DNA from: Lytechinus pictus
Taxonomy: Eukaryota > Echinodermata > Echinoidea > Temnopleuroida > Toxopneustidae
Direction of reading: 5' to 3'
Assembly (NCBI RefSeq): GCF_037042905.1
Contig: NC_087261.1
Span: 10,253,717 to 10,317,716 of the forward strand
DNA: 64,000 nt
Shown here one piece after another: positions 60,440-64,000 of this stretch (within the stretch, counting starts at the first letter, position 1; each line of letters begins with the position of its first letter). A program made the position numbers and the translations under genes. A model generated the notes under the pieces. That model was not told the origin of the DNA. It worked only from the letters and a program-made list of their open reading frames with translations, and ran no database searches.

Positions 60440-60519
60440 ATTAGTACTAGGCATTAATTAGACAGGTCCAGATTTGAGGTAAAGTTAATGCAGCTAGTTT
60501 ATTAAGTGTTTAAGAATTG

Positions 60520-60542
60520 GATATATATATATATATATATAG
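60520..60542 (+). repeat. AT dinucleotide repeat (empty target site of the 8-kb element)
   Basis: GGATATATATATATATATAT followed by AGATCTAAGCC. In the opposite palindrome arm the same flanks are separated by the 48740-56771 insertion. Confidence 0.85.
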
Positions 60543-60746
60543 ATCTAAGCCTATAAGACCTATGTAACTATGTAAGGGTACCGGTAATTTGACGATGCTA
60601 ATTCATTCTGAGCAACGTGAATGCTTACGATCGGCACTTGTCGAGGCGAAGTCCACGCGCATGCGTACTCTCAATCCGAAGACGCAAGTCATGAATATTC
60701 ATATGTTGGTCCAGAACTCGGTGGGAAAAATAATTTCGCGGCCCGC

Positions 60747-63241
60747 GTACGTGCAGTCGCCGCTGGCTAACGTCAGCTTAATGGACGACGCCATATTGCC
60801 AGATTCAGGCAGATTTGGCCCGCGCCCTCTCCGGCTAAAGCTCGAACGCCATTCACCCATACACTAATTCCCCTTGATTACCGTTGTTAAAAACCTCTGT
60901 CATATCTTTTCCAGCATTTTTATGAATTAGCGATTGATGTTTTTCCGTTTATCAGATATCCTTCATTATACACATATTTTTTTCATATTTATAACATTTT
61001 TATTTTAATCACAATTTTAGTCCAAACGCGGGTCAGTTTTTGTTAACCCACGTTGTTTGTGCATGCCCACGTATAGCCTTACGCGTATTGAAAGGAATGA
61101 TGTTGGGTCGAAAAACAGAATTGTTATTGTTTGTTCCTTGTTTGTTGGGGATGAAACTATGATGGCGACCAGTCACGTTTGACTGTACCGCCAAATAGTT
61201 AAGATTAATTAATTAAGGTCAAGGTGAGATAAGAGAAATGAGCAAGGGGCATTGTGGTGGGGGAGGGGGAGAGGGAGAGGGGGGGGGGGGGTTACGAGGG
61301 CCGAGTGGGGATACAGTTTCATCATGCAGTACAGGGCGTCGATGAACACTTTTATTTTTTTCTCCAAAATATGGAAAGTGACAGAATAATCAGAAAAAGG
61401 TTGATTGGTTCTGATTTTGAAAAAAAAACAGAATTTATCAAGATTGCTGTTATTCTTCATGGTTGTAGAATTTAATTTAGTTTCTCTGATAAGTAAAATT
61501 CTTTCAAACAACTCAAATTTTGATTAATCGTATTTCATTTATTTCACTCTTTTCTTTCGCCTCGTTTTTTTTTCTTCCAAAAAACCAGGGAGCTGAAAAA
61601 TATGAGAGCTAGAACCTAAAGATATGGGGTAGCTATGACGTTGGAGGGGGCGCAGCCTCATGCACTTGCAGATCCAAATAAATTTTCACAGGGGACACTT
61701 AGAGTAGCCCCTATTTCTTTAATATTATTTTTACAAGCAAAAAGAAGTCAATGAAGACATCAGGCCACCGACAGCTGCCTCGTCAAAGGGGGGGGGGGCG
61801 GTCGATTATTTTGAGTATTTTTTTTTTCATTTTGTCCTCAATAAGGGGGGGGGGTTCAATTAATTCTATATACACTTCTATTGTCTTTATATATGGGGGG
61901 GGTCTGCTACTGAGCATGTTTTTAAAAGGGCTTAATAAGGGGCTTAATATACAACAGAAATTGTACGATTTAATACAATAAAATGTATCATCGAGGTTAA
62001 TACTAAATTAATACATAATTAATAATTGTTTTAATTGAAAATGAAAATAATAAAGGCACCCATAGATCTTAACATCTCATAAATACAGGCCTAAACCTGT
62101 ATTGGAAGTTGAACAGGCATAAAGTATAAATGTTTAGCTATATAGCTGATGCTTTGATCCCGCAACCAAATAATGTTATCATAAACTAGTAGATGTTATA
62201 TCAGTCATGTCAGTGGCGTAACAAGTGAAAATAATTGAGGGTACTACGATATGGCGTATCAGGCAAAATTTATAAAATATATAGTTGCAAGCAAGCGACA
62301 TAAGCATAATTTTGACTTTTGGTTACAAAAATCAAATTGAACAATTTCGCAAGATTCTCTTACCTTTTCCTTTTTTTTCTTGTTCGTGAATTGGGGACCC
62401 ACCCCCCCCCCCCCCATACAGCACCACTCTTTGTTGTCACTGTCTAAAATTTGATTTAAACTTTGAGAATTTGAATTTCTTATCTAAGTAATCCAAAGGG
62501 ATAAGACAAAAATATTTGCAGATTACTTATTTCAAAGTATTTTTATACCTATAACTCCCCAACTCTGCTCTAGCTGCACTGCACGTTGCCTAACGGCCTT
62601 CCACCAAAGGGCCAGGCCGACTCGCCCCGTGAGCAAGTGACCGCGTTCGCGTAAGTTCACCCGAAGCCATGACTAAATTCTGACCATAAACATCACCTAA
62701 CTAATCACTCTCTGACAATATTTCAAAGTATCTTTTATTACAGTCGATCCTTTGGGCCATTAAACGATAATATTTCCAATGTTATCATGACAAACAATTT
62801 TAATGAGATAGTGGCATTGTAGAAAAAACAAATTTATAAGCACGAAATGGCACCAGATAAATCATCAAACATACAGCGCAGCGTTCGGGACTGGTGAGTG
62901 GTACGGCTCTCTTAGAGTTTTCGCCCCGACGAATTCGGCGAAAACGCTACCATTGCGCCGTGCGAATGTTCAATCTGCGGCTCTCAATCAGAGACTTGAA
63001 TGTCTCTTTTTGCATTATCGAAAATGTATCATAGACTTTGTTTGATTTGTTTACAAGTAAGTTGCATATCCGTCGTGATAATTAGGAAAATCCATGATGT
63101 CTTCTTCTAATTCTGTAAAAATTACCTCTTCAAAGTGCCTGTGTCAGAAAATTGCCGGAAATCGTAAAAACTTGCCTAAAATGTCTCTTTTTGAAAGTTC
63201 ATCCATGGTCTGGAAAAAAATGTTATAATTTATGTAGACGT
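60747..63241. other. Spacer, no supported gene
   Basis: Includes a GC-rich patch at 60750-60860 with GGACGACGCCATATTGCC, G-run tracts at 61255-61290 and 61785-61900, and a small hairpin TTTTCGCC / GGCGAAAA at 62919-62945. Open frames such as 60589-60867 largely cover the palindrome arm and are not convincing. Confidence 0.4.
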
Positions 63242-64000
63242 ATACCGTAAACAAATACATCCTCGATCACTGAAATGAAGTGTTTGCTAAGCTTTTATAT
63301 CTCAGACCGCGTTACCATGGCAACTTGGGAAAACCTTTATTTTTTACTAATAAAATTCTGGTTTTAAGGGTCATTTTAGAGACATAAAACTAACCATATT
63401 TTGAAGTATTGGGTTTAAATTTCACATAAAACTGAATTATCTATGTTTATACTTTCGTATATGAATATTCATATTTCTTGTAGAATCCTAGTTTTTGATT
63501 GGTCAATGTTTCAGTCATGGATAATGACTGAGCGTTAAAAAATCTGAAAATGCGCATTTTATCGGCAACCAACAAGCAAGATGGCGGAACACATTAAGTT
63601 GGCGCTATGCACGTACGTGGGCCACGTACGTGCATAGCGCCAACTTAATGTGTTCCGCCATCTTGATTGTTGGTTGCCGATAAAATGCGCATTTTCAGAT
63701 TTTTTAACGCTCAGTTATTATCCATGACTGAAACATTGACCAATCAAAAACTAAGATTCTATAAGAAATATGAATATTCATATACGAAAGTATAAACATA
63801 GATAATTCAGTTTTATGTGAAATTTAAACCCAATACTTCAAAATATGGTTAGTTTTATGTCTCTAAAATGACCCTTAAAACCAGAATTTTATTACTAAAA
63901 AATAAAGGTTTTCCCAAGTTGCCATGGTAACGCGGTCTGAGATATAAAAGCTTAGCAAACACTTCATTTCAGTGATCGAGGATGTATTTGTTTACGGTAT
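63242..64000. mobile_element. Near-perfect palindrome running off the window end
   Basis: The symmetry centre is base 63621. Position 63621-k pairs with 63621+k out to the last base, so the arms are at least 379 bp with no net indel and only about five mismatches that I could find. There is essentially no loop (GTACGTGGGCCACGTAC). Both arms carry an X-box-like site (63311 and 63918). It could be a foldback transposon or an inverted duplication; the outer boundary is outside the window. Confidence 0.92.

Larger units (their letters stand above)
48529..60746. mobile_element. 12.2-kb palindrome with an insertion in each arm
   Basis: The outer arms 48529-48738 and 60530-60746 are reverse complements, sharing CATATGAATATTCATGACTT and GATTGAGAGTACGCATGCGC. 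After the left insertion (48740-56771) the left arm continues at 56772-57325. The right arm lies at 57476-57911 and, after the right insertion (57912-60439), at 60440-60530. Shared inner words include CATATTAAACCA versus its complement and GGGACGTGCCCC. The centre is about 57326-57475. Without its insertions the palindrome would be about 1.7 kb. Confidence 0.8.

Noticed and set aside
60589..60867. 92-codon plus-strand frame with few low-complexity residues.
   Set aside because: Most of it is the palindrome arm also present at 48529-48738, and the frame has no recognised motif.

Overview
The window is animal nuclear DNA, AT-rich, with one recognisable protein-coding gene in many small exons and a very dense population of DNA-transposon-like repeats. 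Short palindromic miniature elements, poly-G/poly-C tracts and frequent ACATGTA-type words are what I associate with echinoid (sea urchin) genomes. That taxonomic guess is inference from memory, not from an alignment.

Region 1 (1-28 kb). Eight plus-strand exons between 7808 and 22266 encode the linker, the whole AGC kinase domain and the C-terminal tail of a serum/glucocorticoid-regulated kinase (SGK). All splice junctions are in frame, and the Gly loop, catalytic Lys, YRD, DFG, T-loop and hydrophobic motif are intact. The N-terminal exon(s) were not found and probably lie upstream of the window. The introns hold many repeats: a 4.8-kb foldback element in intron 1, a cluster of miniature inverted-repeat elements (MITEs) in intron 2, two TTAA-flanked elements sharing one TTAA in intron 3, a tandem duplication of the 3' half of exon 5 in intron 5, and a MITE nested in another MITE in intron 7. 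Downstream of the stop codon, 22.3-28.2 kb is AT-rich and comparatively repeat-poor.

Region 2 (28-40 kb) has no confident gene. It holds a MITE, a hAT-like miniature element, a fragment that may derive from a Penelope-like element, several X-box-like palindromes, and a 5.5-kb segment (33.87-39.35 kb) bounded by inverted copies of a 17-bp word, TTTTCACGAAGTGACGG, present seven times. A weak candidate spliced gene lies inside this segment.

Region 3 (40-64 kb) is a stack of nested transposons: a 7.8-kb foldback (40.42-48.21 kb) containing a hAT-like element with a perfect 8-bp target duplication; a 12.2-kb palindrome (48.53-60.75 kb) whose left arm is split by an 8-kb element (terminal repeat CCCTGATAGCAG, arrays of TGACGTC words at its left end) and whose right arm is split by a 2.5-kb element (terminal repeat CAGTGTTGTAGT). 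Each arm preserves the empty site of the insertion in the other arm. A near-perfect palindrome of at least 759 bp runs off the end of the window. The only other protein-like remnant is a frameshifted ORF1-type retrotransposon fragment near 51.7-52.3 kb.

No rRNA gene, functional tRNA gene or CRISPR array was seen. There is no operon-like organisation. The window is one kinase gene plus transposable elements, many of which carry palindromes resembling RFX (X-box) or CREB/ATF (CRE) binding sites.
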